From Salinibacterium sp. (lineage in GTDB: Bacteria; Actinomycetota; Actinomycetes; Actinomycetales; Microbacteriaceae), in contig JANXVG010000067.1 in the NCBI GenBank assembly GCA_025351795.1, positions 1 through 51,412 on the forward strand: a DNA stretch of 51,412 nucleotides. Direction: 5' to 3'. Positions 16,437-26,150 of the stretch are shown one piece after another. Positions within the stretch are counted from its first letter, which is position 1, and each line of letters begins with the position of its first letter. The notes under the pieces were generated by a model. That model searched no databases and was not told the origin of the DNA. It was given only the letters and a program-made list of their open reading frames with translations. The position numbers and the translations under genes were made by a program.

Positions 16437-17237
16437 ATGGCCTCGTCAAACCCCGCTTTCCGCAGCCCCGCATTCGGGCCGGCGCCCGCACGAACGGGTC
16501 AGTTGCAGCAGACCCTCACGGCCGAGCAACTCGACCAGTTGTACGGGCGTCCATCAGCGGGGCCCGTTGAGACCGACCGCATGAGTTACGACGACGTGAT
16601 CGTAAAGACGCTCATGACTCTCGGCGTACTGCTCGTCGGGGCGGTAATCGGGTTCTTCTACCCCGTGCTCTACATCCCCTTCATCTTCGTCGGGCTCGGG
16701 CTCGCTCTCGTTAACATCTTCAAGAAACAGCCGTCTGCCCCGCTCGTTCTCGCGTACGGGTTCGCGGAGGGCATTTTTGTCGGGGGGCTCTCCCGCGTCA
16801 TCGAGTCTCTCTATTCGGGAATCATTTACCAGGCTCTGATCGGCACGGCGGTCGTCTTCGGGGTGACGCTCGCCCTCTTTGCGAGCGGCAAGATCCGCGC
16901 CTCGAAGCGGGCCACGAAGGTCTTCCTGATCGCAGGCATTTCCTACGCGATTTTCTCCATGGTCAACCTCGTTCTCCAGCTCACCGGCGTGAACCAAGAC
17001 GCTTGGGGTGTGTACGGTGCTCACATCTTCGGTGTGCCGATTGGCCTCATCATCGGCCCGCTCGCGATCATCATGGCTGCCTATTCGCTCGTGCTCGACT
17101 TCACCTCCATCAAGCAGGGCATCGCGCAGGGCGCTCCGCGCTCATGGGGATGGCGTGCCGCGTTCGGTCTTGTGGTGACGATCGTCTGGCTCTACGTCGA
17201 GATCCTGCGACTGATTGCGATCTTCCGCGGCAACTGA
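16437..17237 (+). CDS. Bax inhibitor-1/YccA family membrane protein
   Basis: 266 residues. A polar N-terminus of about 55 residues (Ala/Pro-rich, with LTAEQLDQLYGRPS) precedes seven hydrophobic segments. This is the layout of the actinobacterial Bax inhibitor-1-like (BI-1/YccA, UPF0005) group. The conserved regions FAEGIFVGGLSRVIES and GVYGAHIFGVPIGLIIGPL support the call. The family includes pH-sensitive calcium leak proteins; the role in actinobacteria is not established. GAAGGAG precedes the ATG. It converges with guaA. Confidence 0.9.
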   Translation: MASSNPAFRSPAFGPAPARTGQLQQTLTAEQLDQLYGRPSAGPVETDRMSYDDVIVKTLMTLGVLLVGAVIGFFYPVLYIPFIFVGLGLALVNIFKKQPSAPLVLAYGFAEGIFVGGLSRVIESLYSGIIYQALIGTAVVFGVTLALFASGKIRASKRATKVFLIAGISYAIFSMVNLVLQLTGVNQDAWGVYGAHIFGVPIGLIIGPLAIIMAAYSLVLDFTSIKQGIAQGAPRSWGWRAAFGLVVTIVWLYVEILRLIAIFRGN

Positions 17238-17268
17238 ACTCGTGTGCACTACGAGCTGAGCGCGCCAG

Positions 17269-18843
17269 CTACTCCCACTCGATCGTGCCAGGCGGCTTCG
17301 ACGTCACGTCGAGCACAACCCGGTTGACTCCTGCCACCTCGTTGGTGATGCGGTTCGAGATGAGCGCGAGCACGTCGTAGGGCAAGCGCGTCCAGTCGGC
17401 TGTCATGGCGTCTTCAGACGAGACCGGGCGCAGCACGATCGGGTGCCCATAGGTTCGTCCGTCGCCCTGCACGCCCACGGAGCGCACATCGGCGAGCAGC
17501 ACAACCGGGCACTGCCAGATGGAGTCGTCAAGACCAGCGGCAGTGAGCTCGGCTCGCACGATCGCGTCGGCTGCGCGCAAGAGCTCAAGGCGATCACGGG
17601 TGACCTCCCCGACGATCCGGATGCCGAGGCCTGGGCCCGGAAACGGCTGGCGGCCGACGATAACCTCGGGCAGGCCGAGCTCGCGACCGATCGCGCGCAC
17701 CTCGTCTTTGAATAGGGTGCGGAGCGGCTCGACGAGCGCGAACTGCAGGTCTTCGGGTAGTCCGCCGACGTTGTGGTGGCTCTTGATATTGGCGGTGCCC
17801 GTGCCCCCTCCAGACTCGACGACATCCGGATAAAGCGTGCCCTGCACGAGAAACTCGATCGGCTCATCACCGGAGGCCGCCTCTGCCACCAACGCGGAAG
17901 CTGCTTCCTCGAACGCCCGAATGAATTCGCGGCCGATGATCTTGCGCTTCTGTTCCGGGTCGGTGACGCCGGCGAGCGCATCGAGAAACTGGTCGACGGC
18001 ATCCACGGTTACGAGCCGCACGCCAGTGGACGCGACGTAGTCCTCCTCGACCTGACGGCGCTCATCCTGGCGAAGCAGACCATGATCGACGAAAATACAG
18101 ACCAGCTGATTGCCGACCGCCTTGTGTACGATCGCCGCGGCCACAGCGGAATCGACACCGCCAGATAGTCCGCAGATTACGCGGCTGGTGCCGACTTGCT
18201 CGCGAATCCGAGAAACCTGGTCGGCAATCACGTTGCCGCTGTTCCAGTCGGCGGGAATACCCGCGGCGGTGTGCAGGAAGTTCTCGAGCACGCGCTGCCC
18301 AAACTCTGAGTGCTTCACTTCGGGATGCCACTGCACTCCGTACAGGCGACGCTCATCACTCGCAAACGCGGCCACCGGTGTCGATGCACTCGAGGCGAGC
18401 ACGGTGAACCCGTCGGGTGCTTTAGACACGGAGTCCCCGTGGCTCATCCACGTGGTCTGGGCGAGAGGCTGGCCACCGAGAAGAGTGCTGTCAGTACTCG
18501 TGAGAGCGATATCTGTCGCCCCATATTCACGAAGACCGGTATTGGCGACCTCGCCGCCCAGTTGCTGGGCCATGACCTGGAAGCCGTAGCAAATGCCGAG
18601 CACTGGCACGCCAAGCGCCAGGATACCCGGGTCGAGCGTCGGCGAACCGGCATCGTAGACACTGGCAGGTCCGCCGCTGAGCACGATGCCGCCCGGGTGC
18701 TTCGCCGCGACCTCAGCCGCGGTTATCGTGTGCGGCACGATCTCGGAGTAGACGTGTGCCTCTCGCACCCGGCGAGCGATGAGTTGCGCATACTGGGCAC
18801 CGAAGTCGATGACCAGTACTGGGTTGTGCGACGTCTCGCTAAT
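17269..18843 (-). CDS. guaA: GMP synthase (glutamine-hydrolysing), apparent ATT start
   Basis: 524 residues if read from ATT at 18843. It converts XMP to GMP with glutamine and ATP. The class I glutaminase domain begins [17 protein letters not shown], with Cys85 in LGICYGFQ and the His/Glu in WHPEV. The ATP-pyrophosphatase P-loop is GLSGGVDS, and the C-terminal dimerisation domain ends [18 protein letters not shown]. No ATG, GTG or TTG lies in frame upstream of the conserved start. The ATT follows GGAGG by six bases and overlaps the TAG of the DUF3817 gene (ATTAG). The first GTG, at 18768, would remove conserved residues. Confidence 0.95.
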   Translation of the reverse strand: MSETSHNPVLVIDFGAQYAQLIARRVREAHVYSEIVPHTITAAEVAAKHPGGIVLSGGPASVYDAGSPTLDPGILALGVPVLGICYGFQVMAQQLGGEVANTGLREYGATDIALTSTDSTLLGGQPLAQTTWMSHGDSVSKAPDGFTVLASSASTPVAAFASDERRLYGVQWHPEVKHSEFGQRVLENFLHTAAGIPADWNSGNVIADQVSRIREQVGTSRVICGLSGGVDSAVAAAIVHKAVGNQLVCIFVDHGLLRQDERRQVEEDYVASTGVRLVTVDAVDQFLDALAGVTDPEQKRKIIGREFIRAFEEAASALVAEAASGDEPIEFLVQGTLYPDVVESGGGTGTANIKSHHNVGGLPEDLQFALVEPLRTLFKDEVRAIGRELGLPEVIVGRQPFPGPGLGIRIVGEVTRDRLELLRAADAIVRAELTAAGLDDSIWQCPVVLLADVRSVGVQGDGRTYGHPIVLRPVSSEDAMTADWTRLPYDVLALISNRITNEVAGVNRVVLDVTSKPPGTIEWE

Positions 18844-19285
18844 GCGCGGCCTCCACAGTGTGCGCTGGGCCGGCCACTGGGGCTAGTGCGGCGAGTTCTG
18901 CCCGGGCACGCTTCGCAATGAAGTGCTCTGTGATGAACGACAGGAAGGGCACGACACCACCGAGCGCAATGAGAACGAAGCGGGTGAACGGCCAGCGCAT
19001 CAGGCTCCACAGCCGGAAGTCGGCAAACAGGTAGATCACGTAAAACCAGCCGTGCACGATGAGCACCCCGGTGCTGAGGTTGAGCCCGGAAACCTCGGCT
19101 TTCGGCGTGAGAGCGAGGAATCCCCGTGAGCCATTCAGTTCGAGGTCATGGCCGAAAATATAGCGCACGATGAGTTCGAGGCAAAGTAAGAGCAGGAGTG
19201 ACCCGGTGACGTAGGCGAACACCCGATAGAAGCGCAGCGCTCCGGGAATCTTCGGCAAATCGGCGGGCCTAGGCTTCACGGGCAT
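18839..19285 (-). CDS. DUF3817 family membrane protein
   Basis: 148 residues with three hydrophobic segments (about 22-45, 70-92 and 98-120). The family pattern includes [43 protein letters not shown] and [18 protein letters not shown]. The domain often sits beside guaA in actinobacteria, as here, but its function is unknown. Its stop overlaps the proposed ATT start of guaA and its last codons carry the GGAGG used for guaA, so guaA translation is probably coupled to it. The SURF1 gene ends 4 bp upstream on the same strand. Confidence 0.88.
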   Translation of the reverse strand: MPVKPRPADLPKIPGALRFYRVFAYVTGSLLLLLCLELIVRYIFGHDLELNGSRGFLALTPKAEVSGLNLSTGVLIVHGWFYVIYLFADFRLWSLMRWPFTRFVLIALGGVVPFLSFITEHFIAKRARAELAALAPVAGPAHTVEAAH

Positions 19286-19289
19286 TTTC

Positions 19290-20042
19290 CTAGTTTACGG
19301 TGCCGACTTCCTCCTGCTCACGCTCCCAGGTGTCGCGCACCAGCCGGAACCAGAGGAACACCGCGAAACCCGCGAACACCGCCCACTCCGCCGCGTAGAA
19401 CAGATTGAGCCAGTTGAGGGTGACATCGTCGAGCGGTTTCGGTGACGCGATGGCGTGCAGGCCGTCTGCTGGAACCGACGACACCACATAACCGCCGTAC
19501 ATGGATGGCGCGGCATCCGCCCAGTCGTTCATGAGCGCCGCCGTGGACATCGCTCGCACGCCCTTCTCAAAGTCGATGTCTTGCGGGGATTCGGTCGGCA
19601 GGTATCGCCCACTCACCTCGGTTGGTCCGCCCGTAAGTGCTGCGGCAACGGATGTCGCGATCGCCGTGTTTTCTGTCCAGCCGAGAGCAACCGCGAGGCT
19701 CGGCCCGCCTGCGGTCTGCACGTGCTCGACCACCCAGTATCCGGCCTGTCCATTGTTGATGCGGGCCGGCAGGACCACGTAGTCCCCTGCAACGGCAACG
19801 CCACTCGTCGAGACCAGTTGCCCGGCGGACGCACTCGTCACCGGCCCGTCAGGTCTGGCGATCGACTCGAGCGATACAACCGTCTCGGTCGCCCGTACGA
19901 CAACGATCGCGCTCTCTATGCTGCGAGCCAGCTGCCACTGGCCGAGGGCAGCGAAGGCGGCGGCGGCGGCAAGCGCGAACCCGAGCGCGGCGATCCACCG
20001 CGGTCGCCTAGCTACCGTCCACATAGTCGATACATTGGGCAT
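19290..20042 (-). CDS. SURF1 family protein
   Basis: 250 residues from the ATG at 20042; an upstream ATG at 20075 lies inside the antiporter gene. It has the SURF1 topology: an N-terminal helix (about 15-35, followed by GQWQLARS), a soluble extracytoplasmic part with the VSGRYLP motif, and a C-terminal helix (LNLFYAAEWAVFAGFAVFLWF). SURF1 proteins help assemble cytochrome c oxidase. It starts 4 bp after the antiporter stop, with GGAG in the antiporter's last codons, so it is in the same transcript. Confidence 0.9.
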   Translation of the reverse strand: MPNVSTMWTVARRPRWIAALGFALAAAAAFAALGQWQLARSIESAIVVVRATETVVSLESIARPDGPVTSASAGQLVSTSGVAVAGDYVVLPARINNGQAGYWVVEHVQTAGGPSLAVALGWTENTAIATSVAAALTGGPTEVSGRYLPTESPQDIDFEKGVRAMSTAALMNDWADAAPSMYGGYVVSSVPADGLHAIASPKPLDDVTLNWLNLFYAAEWAVFAGFAVFLWFRLVRDTWEREQEEVGTVN

Positions 20043-20046
20043 GTCG

Positions 20047-21447
20047 TTAGTACTCCGGGTCTCTCTTGCGGCCAAACCGCTCGTCAGACTGTTGCGATGC
20101 TTGTTCCGCGAGCCGGTCGGTGGGTTCCTCGACTACCGACGAAACTTCACGCGCGGGCTTGAGTTCGACGTCGTGATCGTCGGCACCCGGCTCCTCGGAT
20201 TGCAGACCGGATGTCGCGGCCTCCATGAGCGCTATCGTCTCGGACCGCATCCGTTCATTATCCGCTGAGCGCCCGCGTTTCTTCTTGGTGGGGAATATTA
20301 CGGCGCCGATACGTTCGGAGTTGAGCGCGAGAAGCGGACCGATGATTGCCATTGTCAGCACGTACAGGCCAGCGAACGGCGTGAGTCGAGCATCCAGCCC
20401 CGCGGCGGTGGCGAGGGTAGCAAGAATGAGAGCAAACTCCCCGCGATTCTGAAGCATTGCTCCGGCATTGAGCCCCTCGGCCGGCGTCAACCTGTTCATG
20501 ACCGCGATGAGTTGGCCGCCGAGCAGATTGACCACCACGGTGATGACCACGGCGCCAGCGACCGGCCAGACCACCTCCCCGAAGGTGGATGGGTCGAGCG
20601 CCAGCCCGAAGTTAAGAAAGAAGAACGCACCGAATATGTCGCGCAGGGGCAGCGCGAGTTGCTCGATTCGACCGCGGTACCGCGTGGCGCCGAGCACAAG
20701 TCCGATGAGGAACGCTCCGATGGCGTCGGAGACCCCCAGAAGTTGGCCAATACCACCGAAGGCCACAGCAAGTGCGAAAAATAGGATCGTGAAAAGTTCG
20801 TCGTCTTTCGTGCGGATCAGGCGCGACACGATGCGACCGCCCCACCGCGCCAAGACAAACATGGCGATGAGAAACGTGAAAGAAATCGCCAGCTGCAGGA
20901 CGATCGCCCAGATATCAGTCTGGCCACCGATGATCACGGAGACAATCGCGAGGTAGATCGCGATGAACACGTCTTCAATCACCATGATCCCGAGGATCAC
21001 CGGCGTTTCCCGGTTGGCCAACCGGCGAAGCTCGATGAAGAGTTTCGTGATGATCGCGCTCGACGACGTTGCCGTCATGCCCGCGATGATCAGTGCTTCG
21101 CGGGTGCCCCACCCGACCCACAAGCCGAACGCAAACCCCACTGCCATGTTGATGGCGATACGGGTTCCACCAGACGCGAGAAGCTTCGCGGCGTTGCCGT
21201 AAAACTCATCCTGATCGAATTCGAGGCCGAGACTAAACAACAGAAAAATGAGGCCGAAAACGGCGATGAGTGCGACATCCGCCGACCGGAAACTCAACGG
21301 GAAGAGCGTGAAGTGCGGGCTGGCGATCAGGCCGACCAGCATGTAGATGGGGATGGCCGGCAAGCCGATGAGCTTGCCAAGCCGACCCAGCACATAGGCG
21401 ATCAGAAACAGGATGCCGAGAACGACGAGATCCTCACCGACGTGCAC
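20047..21447 (-). CDS. CPA2-type cation:proton antiporter (KhtU/KefB-like)
   Basis: 466 residues with about twelve membrane helices over the first 380 residues. Family marks include LIFLLFSLGLEFD near residue 70, GMTATSSSAIITK, the GVSDAIGAFLIGLVLG stretch and AMLQNRGEFALILA. The C-terminal about 85 residues are charged and cytoplasmic, with no TrkA-N domain. The next-upstream gene on this strand encodes a separate TrkA-C protein and overlaps in arrangement with KhtT-KhtU of Bacillus, so this is the K+/H+ (or NH4+/H+) antiporter subunit. Confidence 0.9.
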   Translation of the reverse strand: MHVGEDLVVLGILFLIAYVLGRLGKLIGLPAIPIYMLVGLIASPHFTLFPLSFRSADVALIAVFGLIFLLFSLGLEFDQDEFYGNAAKLLASGGTRIAINMAVGFAFGLWVGWGTREALIIAGMTATSSSAIITKLFIELRRLANRETPVILGIMVIEDVFIAIYLAIVSVIIGGQTDIWAIVLQLAISFTFLIAMFVLARWGGRIVSRLIRTKDDELFTILFFALAVAFGGIGQLLGVSDAIGAFLIGLVLGATRYRGRIEQLALPLRDIFGAFFFLNFGLALDPSTFGEVVWPVAGAVVITVVVNLLGGQLIAVMNRLTPAEGLNAGAMLQNRGEFALILATLATAAGLDARLTPFAGLYVLTMAIIGPLLALNSERIGAVIFPTKKKRGRSADNERMRSETIALMEAATSGLQSEEPGADDHDVELKPAREVSSVVEEPTDRLAEQASQQSDERFGRKRDPEY

Positions 21448-21449
21448 GG

Positions 21450-21980
21450 TTAGTCTCCGGGCGGCGAATCGACAGGCGTCTTTGCCTTGAGCTCACCGGT
21501 TCGATAAAACGTGAAGGCCTTCGCGACCTTCTCGGGGGAACCAGCCACCACGAGCGTGTCCCCAGGGAACACCGTGAAATCGTCAGCAGGAGCCGGGCTA
21601 GCGGATTCCCCGCGCACGACGGCGACAACGGTGAGTCCCACAACGCCGCGGCTGGCAAGATCGCCCAACGGCTGGCCAGCGATGTGGTCTTCGTAGTCCA
21701 CCGTGAACCAGTCAATCGACAGCCCGGGAATCTGATCGAGGCTCGACAGTGACTCCGTGATGCGCGTTCCCCCGAGAAGTTCGGCGAGCGTGTGCGCTTC
21801 GTCTTCGTCGAGGCGCAACGAGACCTTGCTCGCATCTGAGCCGTCTTCCGAGTCGGAAAAGGTGATGAGATCGCTGTGGCCAGAGCGATGCGTGATCACG
21901 CCAACCTTGCCCCCGTCATCCGTCACGAAGGTGTGCAGCACACCGACTCCTGGCAGCTTGACCCGCCGTACGTCGACCAT
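21450..21980 (-). CDS. TrkA-C (KhtT-like) regulatory subunit of the cation:proton antiporter
   Basis: 176 residues. An N-terminal beta-rich part (MVDVRRVKLPGVGVLHTFVT) is followed by a TrkA-C (RCK-C) domain at about 80-160 with FTVFPGDTLVVAGSPEKV. KhtT-type subunits bind nucleotide through this domain and gate the KhtU antiporter. The stop is only 2 bp from the antiporter start, which supports a two-subunit transporter. A ribosome-binding site AGGAG precedes the ATG. Confidence 0.88.
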   Translation of the reverse strand: MVDVRRVKLPGVGVLHTFVTDDGGKVGVITHRSGHSDLITFSDSEDGSDASKVSLRLDEDEAHTLAELLGGTRITESLSSLDQIPGLSIDWFTVDYEDHIAGQPLGDLASRGVVGLTVVAVVRGESASPAPADDFTVFPGDTLVVAGSPEKVAKAFTFYRTGELKAKTPVDSPPGD

Positions 21981-22066
21981 CTGTTACTCCTCGCTGTGCG
22001 CAGTGACTATTCTACCGAGGCGGGTGAACACGCTTCCCGAGGTTCGCTGCAGGCTCAGCGACCGCG

Positions 22067-23794
22067 TCAGGCGCTCGCGATATCGGGAACTTCGAGGCGC
22101 ACCCGGTCAGCGGAAGCATCATCCGGCTGTTCCTGGCTCTCGCGTTCTGCTCGCACCCGGTTCAGATAGTTGTCGACCTCGTTCTGGGTGCGCTCGGCAT
22201 CCCAGCCGAGTTCCCCTGCCATCAGAGCGGCCGCAACTGGGGCCGCTGACACACCGCGATCCCAGGACTCAATCGAGATGCGAGTGCGCCTCGCGAGCAC
22301 GTCTTCGAGATGAAGCGCCCCCTCGTGCGTCGTGGCGTAGACCACCTCTGCTCCGATGTAGTCATCCGCGCCCGGCAGCGGCTCCTGCAGTTCGGGACGT
22401 TCGCGCATGATTTCGAGCAACTCGTCGGTCAGTACGCCGTAGCGATTAAGGAGATGTTCAATGCGCACCTTATGCACGCCGAATGCCCGCGCGATCTTAC
22501 TGCGCTTGTTCCACGCGGCGTGGTATCCCTCGGCGCCGAGCAACGAGATGTCTTCGGTGATGCTCTTCGGCACCTTGCCGTCGAGGGCGGCGGCGGCCTC
22601 ATCGATGGCATCCCTCGCCATGATGCGGTACGTCGTCCATTTGCCACCAGCCACGACGACGAGACCGGGCACCGAATGCGCCACGATGTGTTCACGGCTG
22701 AGCTTCGACGTCTGGTCGGACTCGCCGGCGAGTAGCGGGCGCAGGCCCGCGTACACCCCCTCGACGTCGTCGCGGGTGAGCGGAATCGCGAGCACCGCAT
22801 TGACGTGCTTCAGCAGGTAGTCGATGTCTGCGGATGTCGCAGCCGGGTGGGCTTTATCGAGATTCCAGTCGGTGTCTGTCGTGCCGATGAGCCAATGTCT
22901 GCCCCACGGGATCACGAATAGCACGCTCTTCTCGGTGCGAAGGATGAGCCCCAGTTTCGAGTGGATGCGGTCCCGAGGCACCACAAGGTGCACGCCTTTG
23001 GAGGCCCGCACCTTGAACTGGCCGCGCTCGCCCACCATGGCCTGGGTGTCATCCGTCCACACGCCGGTCGCGTTGACGACCTGGCGTGCCCGGATCTCAA
23101 ACTTTTCGCCGGTTTCGAGATCGTGCGCGTTGACGCCCACGACCCGCTGGCCCACCTTGATGAATCCCTCTACCCGCACCCGGCTCGCAACGTGTGCGCC
23201 GTAGAAACTCGCCGTTCGTGCTAGGCCCGCCACATAGCGGGCGTCGTCCACCTGGGCGTCATAGTAGGTCAGCCCGCCCACGAAGGCGTCATTCGCGAGG
23301 CTCGGCATCATGCGCAACATCTGGGTCTTCGTCAGGTGGCGGTGATGCGGCACCCCGGGCGGGCGTCCGCCGGTGTAGCTGAAGATGTCATAGAGCAGCA
23401 TGCCAGCGCCGATGTAGATGCGCTCAAACACGGGCTTGGTGAGCGGGTAGAGAAATCGCACCGGTTTCACCAAATGGGGTGCGATGCGCTGCAGCAGCAG
23501 GCCGCGCTCGATGAGCGCCTCGCGCACAAGACGAAAGTCAAGTTGTTCGAGGTATCGGATGCCGCCGTGCACGAGTTTCGACGAGCGACTCGAGGTGCCG
23601 GACGCCCAGTCTCGCGCCTCCACCATTCCCACCGATAGCCCACGGGTCACCGCATCGAGAGCGGAGCCCGTTCCCACCACGCCACCACCGACCACAAGAA
23701 TGTCGAGTTCTTTAGACCTCAGGGCGGCGATCGCGTCGCGGCGCTCCTCTGGCCCGAGCTTCGAGGAACGAGTGACTGACTTGGGCATGGCCAT
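22067..23794 (-). CDS. glpD: Glycerol-3-phosphate dehydrogenase (FAD-dependent)
   Basis: 575 residues. The FAD-binding dinucleotide motif is at about residues 32-55 (DILVVGGGVVGTGSALDAVT), followed by the GlpD signature SGTSSRSSKLVHGGIRYLEQ. The substrate-binding domain and a C-terminal DAO-C cap domain (ARAFGVHKVRIEHLLNRYG) are present. It oxidises glycerol-3-phosphate to dihydroxyacetone phosphate at the membrane and passes electrons to menaquinone. It begins 8 bp after guaB3 on the same strand, so the two are co-transcribed despite unrelated pathways. Confidence 0.96.
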   Translation of the reverse strand: MAMPKSVTRSSKLGPEERRDAIAALRSKELDILVVGGGVVGTGSALDAVTRGLSVGMVEARDWASGTSSRSSKLVHGGIRYLEQLDFRLVREALIERGLLLQRIAPHLVKPVRFLYPLTKPVFERIYIGAGMLLYDIFSYTGGRPPGVPHHRHLTKTQMLRMMPSLANDAFVGGLTYYDAQVDDARYVAGLARTASFYGAHVASRVRVEGFIKVGQRVVGVNAHDLETGEKFEIRARQVVNATGVWTDDTQAMVGERGQFKVRASKGVHLVVPRDRIHSKLGLILRTEKSVLFVIPWGRHWLIGTTDTDWNLDKAHPAATSADIDYLLKHVNAVLAIPLTRDDVEGVYAGLRPLLAGESDQTSKLSREHIVAHSVPGLVVVAGGKWTTYRIMARDAIDEAAAALDGKVPKSITEDISLLGAEGYHAAWNKRSKIARAFGVHKVRIEHLLNRYGVLTDELLEIMRERPELQEPLPGADDYIGAEVVYATTHEGALHLEDVLARRTRISIESWDRGVSAAPVAAALMAGELGWDAERTQNEVDNYLNRVRAERESQEQPDDASADRVRLEVPDIASA

Positions 23795-23802
23795 TGGGTC
23801 TC

Positions 23803-24924
23803 CTAGCCTGCGTGATATGGGGCGACAACAACTTCTACGCGCTGGAATTCCTTGAGATCGGAGTACCCAGTTGTCGCCATCGATCGCCGCAGTGCGCCGA
23901 TCAGGTTGACCCTGCCATCCGCAACTGTCGACGGCCCGAACAGAAGCTGTTCGAGTGGAGCGAGTGTTCCCACCTCGACGCGGTTACCACGGGGCAGTTC
24001 TGAGTGATGCGCCTCCGCACCCCAGTGCCACCCGCCGCCAGGGGCTTCCTCGGCGCGGGCGAGCGCGGAACCGAGCATGACGGCATCCGCACCGACCGAG
24101 ATTGCTTTCACGATGTCGCCGCTCGTACCGAGTCCGCCATCGGCGATCACGTGCACGTAGCGGCCACCAGACTCGTCCATGTAGTCGCGGCGCGCACCGG
24201 CAACATCCGCCACCGCGGTGGCCATTGGAGCGTGGATGCCGAGGCTCGCACGAGTGGTCGAGGCGGCACCGCCACCGAAGCCGACCAGCACGCCGGCGGC
24301 CCCCGTGCGCATGAGATGCAACGCGGCCGTATAGGTTGCGGCACCACCCACGATCACCGGAACATCGAGTTCGTAGATGAACTTCTTAAGATTGAGTGGT
24401 TCAACGGTCTTTGACACGTGCTCGGCACTCACCGTCGTACCGCGAATGACGAAAAGATCGACTCCAGCATCGACCACCGTCTGGTAGAGCTCCTGCGTGC
24501 GCTGCGGGCTGAGTGCGCCCGCAACGGGTACCCCCGCCGAACGGATCTCGGCAAGCCGCGCACTGACGAGTTCGGGCTTGATCGGCTCGGCGTAAATCTG
24601 CTGCATGCGCTTCGTTGCGGTGTCGGCGGCGAGGCCACGAATCTCCGCAAGAACCGGTTCCGGGTCTTCATATCTGGTCCAGACACCCTCGAGGTCGAGC
24701 ACTCCCAGACCGCCGAGCCTGCCAATCGCGATAGCGGTAGCCGGGCTCACGACCGAATCCATCGGTGCAGCCAGCACCGGGATGTCAAAGGTGTACGCAT
24801 CGATCGTCCAGCTCACCGACACGTCCTGCGGGTCCCTCGTGCGCCTCGAAGGCACGATCGCGATGTCGTCGAACGCGTACACGCGGCGAGCGCGCTTGGC
24901 GCGTCCGATTTCGATGTCACTCAC
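23803..24924 (-). CDS. guaB3: GuaB3 family IMP dehydrogenase-related protein
   Basis: 373 residues, a TIM barrel of the IMPDH/GMPR family without CBS domains. It carries the actinobacterial GuaB3 features YAFDDIAIVPSRRTRDPQDVS, LDLEGVWTRYEDP and GGRYVHVIADGG. The loop matching the catalytic-cysteine loop of IMPDH reads GGGAASTTRASLG (about 217-229), with Ser at the cysteine position, whereas GuaB in this window has GSICTTR. Ordinary IMPDH chemistry is therefore doubtful. The function of this group in actinobacteria is not settled. It precedes glpD by 8 bp and is divergent from the PatB-like gene. Confidence 0.9.
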   Translation of the reverse strand: MSDIEIGRAKRARRVYAFDDIAIVPSRRTRDPQDVSVSWTIDAYTFDIPVLAAPMDSVVSPATAIAIGRLGGLGVLDLEGVWTRYEDPEPVLAEIRGLAADTATKRMQQIYAEPIKPELVSARLAEIRSAGVPVAGALSPQRTQELYQTVVDAGVDLFVIRGTTVSAEHVSKTVEPLNLKKFIYELDVPVIVGGAATYTAALHLMRTGAAGVLVGFGGGAASTTRASLGIHAPMATAVADVAGARRDYMDESGGRYVHVIADGGLGTSGDIVKAISVGADAVMLGSALARAEEAPGGGWHWGAEAHHSELPRGNRVEVGTLAPLEQLLFGPSTVADGRVNLIGALRRSMATTGYSDLKEFQRVEVVVAPYHAG

Positions 24925-24988
24925 ACGAAGAGCCTACCCGGGCGGGGTGTGAGGGAGCACAGTCGGGTTGCGGTGGCAAGCTTGACCA

Positions 24989-26134
24989 ATGACCGACGTG
25001 CACGCCGAACCGCTTGAGACCCTCCGCGCCCGCACGAGCGTCAAGTGGACCGCCTTCCCGGCCGACGTGCTCCCGCTCTTCATAGCTGAGATGGACTACC
25101 CGCTCGCGCCGGTCGTCGCGAGTGCGATGATCGAGAGAATCGCCGCATCCGACACCGGGTATGCATCGGCCCCGGGCGCGATAGGTGAGGCCTATGCACA
25201 GTTCGCGGCCCGCACGTGGGGCTGGACCGTGCACCCCGCTCGCGTGCGCACCACCACCGACGTGAGCGTCGCAATCGTCGAAGTACTGCGCCAGGTGATC
25301 GCCCCGGGAGACGCGGTCGTGATCACGCCGCCCGTGTACCCACCGTTTTTCGATTTAGTTCCCGAAGCAGGCGGGGTGGCCGTCGAGGTCCCGCTCGCAG
25401 ACGATGGGGTCGCCTGGTCGCTCGATCTTGAGAGGCTCGAGCGGGCCTTCGCGGCGGGAGCGAAAGCGTTCCTGCTCTGCAACCCGCACAATCCGCTCGG
25501 GCTCGTGCACTCGCGAGCTACCCTGCAGTCAGTCGCCACCCTGGCTTCCCGGTATGGCGTGATGGTGCTGAGTGACGAGATCCACTCCCCGCTCGTGCAC
25601 CCCGGCGTCGAATACACACCGTATCTGCACGTCTCGGCGGCCACGCGCGAACATGGCATCGCCGTGACGTCGGCAAGCAAAGCGTGGAACCTCGCGGGCG
25701 TCAAGTGCGCCATCATGGTCGCCGGCAGCGAGCGGATGACCGACCTCCTGGACCACATGCCCGATGAGGTCACCTACCGCACGAGCATTCTCGGGTTGCA
25801 CGGCAGTGTCGCGGCTTTCGAGCACGGCGGGGACTGGCTCGAGGGCGCTCTCACCGCGATCGTGGCCAATACGCAACGTCTCGCCTCGCTGTTGACCGAA
25901 CACCTTCCCGAAGTGAACTACCGGATGCCCGCGGCGAGCTACCTGGCCTGGCTCGACTTTCGCGCGCTCGGCTGGGGCGATGACCCAGCCGCGCACGCGC
26001 TCGACACCGCGCGCGTCGCCCTCGTGCCAGGACGAGACTTCGGCGCCCAGGGCCGCGGCTTCGCCCGGCTCAATCTCGCGTGCTCCCCCGAGGTGCTCAC
26101 AGAGGCAGTGCTGCGCCTCGCGGCCGCGCGTTAG
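24989..26134 (+). CDS. PLP-dependent aminotransferase/C-S lyase, MalY/PatB type
   Basis: 381 residues, fold-type I PLP enzyme. The N-terminal KWTAFPADVLPLFIAEMD motif is the mark of the MalY/PatB cystathionine beta-lyase group. CNPHNPLG (164-171), Asp196 in LSDEIHS and Lys231 in TSASKAWNLAG provide the cofactor site. Members cleave the C-S bond of cystathionine or related thioethers; aminotransfer is the alternative. It faces guaB3 across 64 bp and is followed by a GC-rich repeat array that probably contains its terminator. Confidence 0.9.
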   Translation: MTDVHAEPLETLRARTSVKWTAFPADVLPLFIAEMDYPLAPVVASAMIERIAASDTGYASAPGAIGEAYAQFAARTWGWTVHPARVRTTTDVSVAIVEVLRQVIAPGDAVVITPPVYPPFFDLVPEAGGVAVEVPLADDGVAWSLDLERLERAFAAGAKAFLLCNPHNPLGLVHSRATLQSVATLASRYGVMVLSDEIHSPLVHPGVEYTPYLHVSAATREHGIAVTSASKAWNLAGVKCAIMVAGSERMTDLLDHMPDEVTYRTSILGLHGSVAAFEHGGDWLEGALTAIVANTQRLASLLTEHLPEVNYRMPAASYLAWLDFRALGWGDDPAAHALDTARVALVPGRDFGAQGRGFARLNLACSPEVLTEAVLRLAAAR

Positions 26135-26150
26135 AGCGTCGCGTCCGCCC

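Noticed and set aside
24418-25017. Plus-strand open frame of 199 codons
   Set aside because: Antisense to guaB3 and overlapping the start of the PatB-like gene in another frame; no supporting motif.
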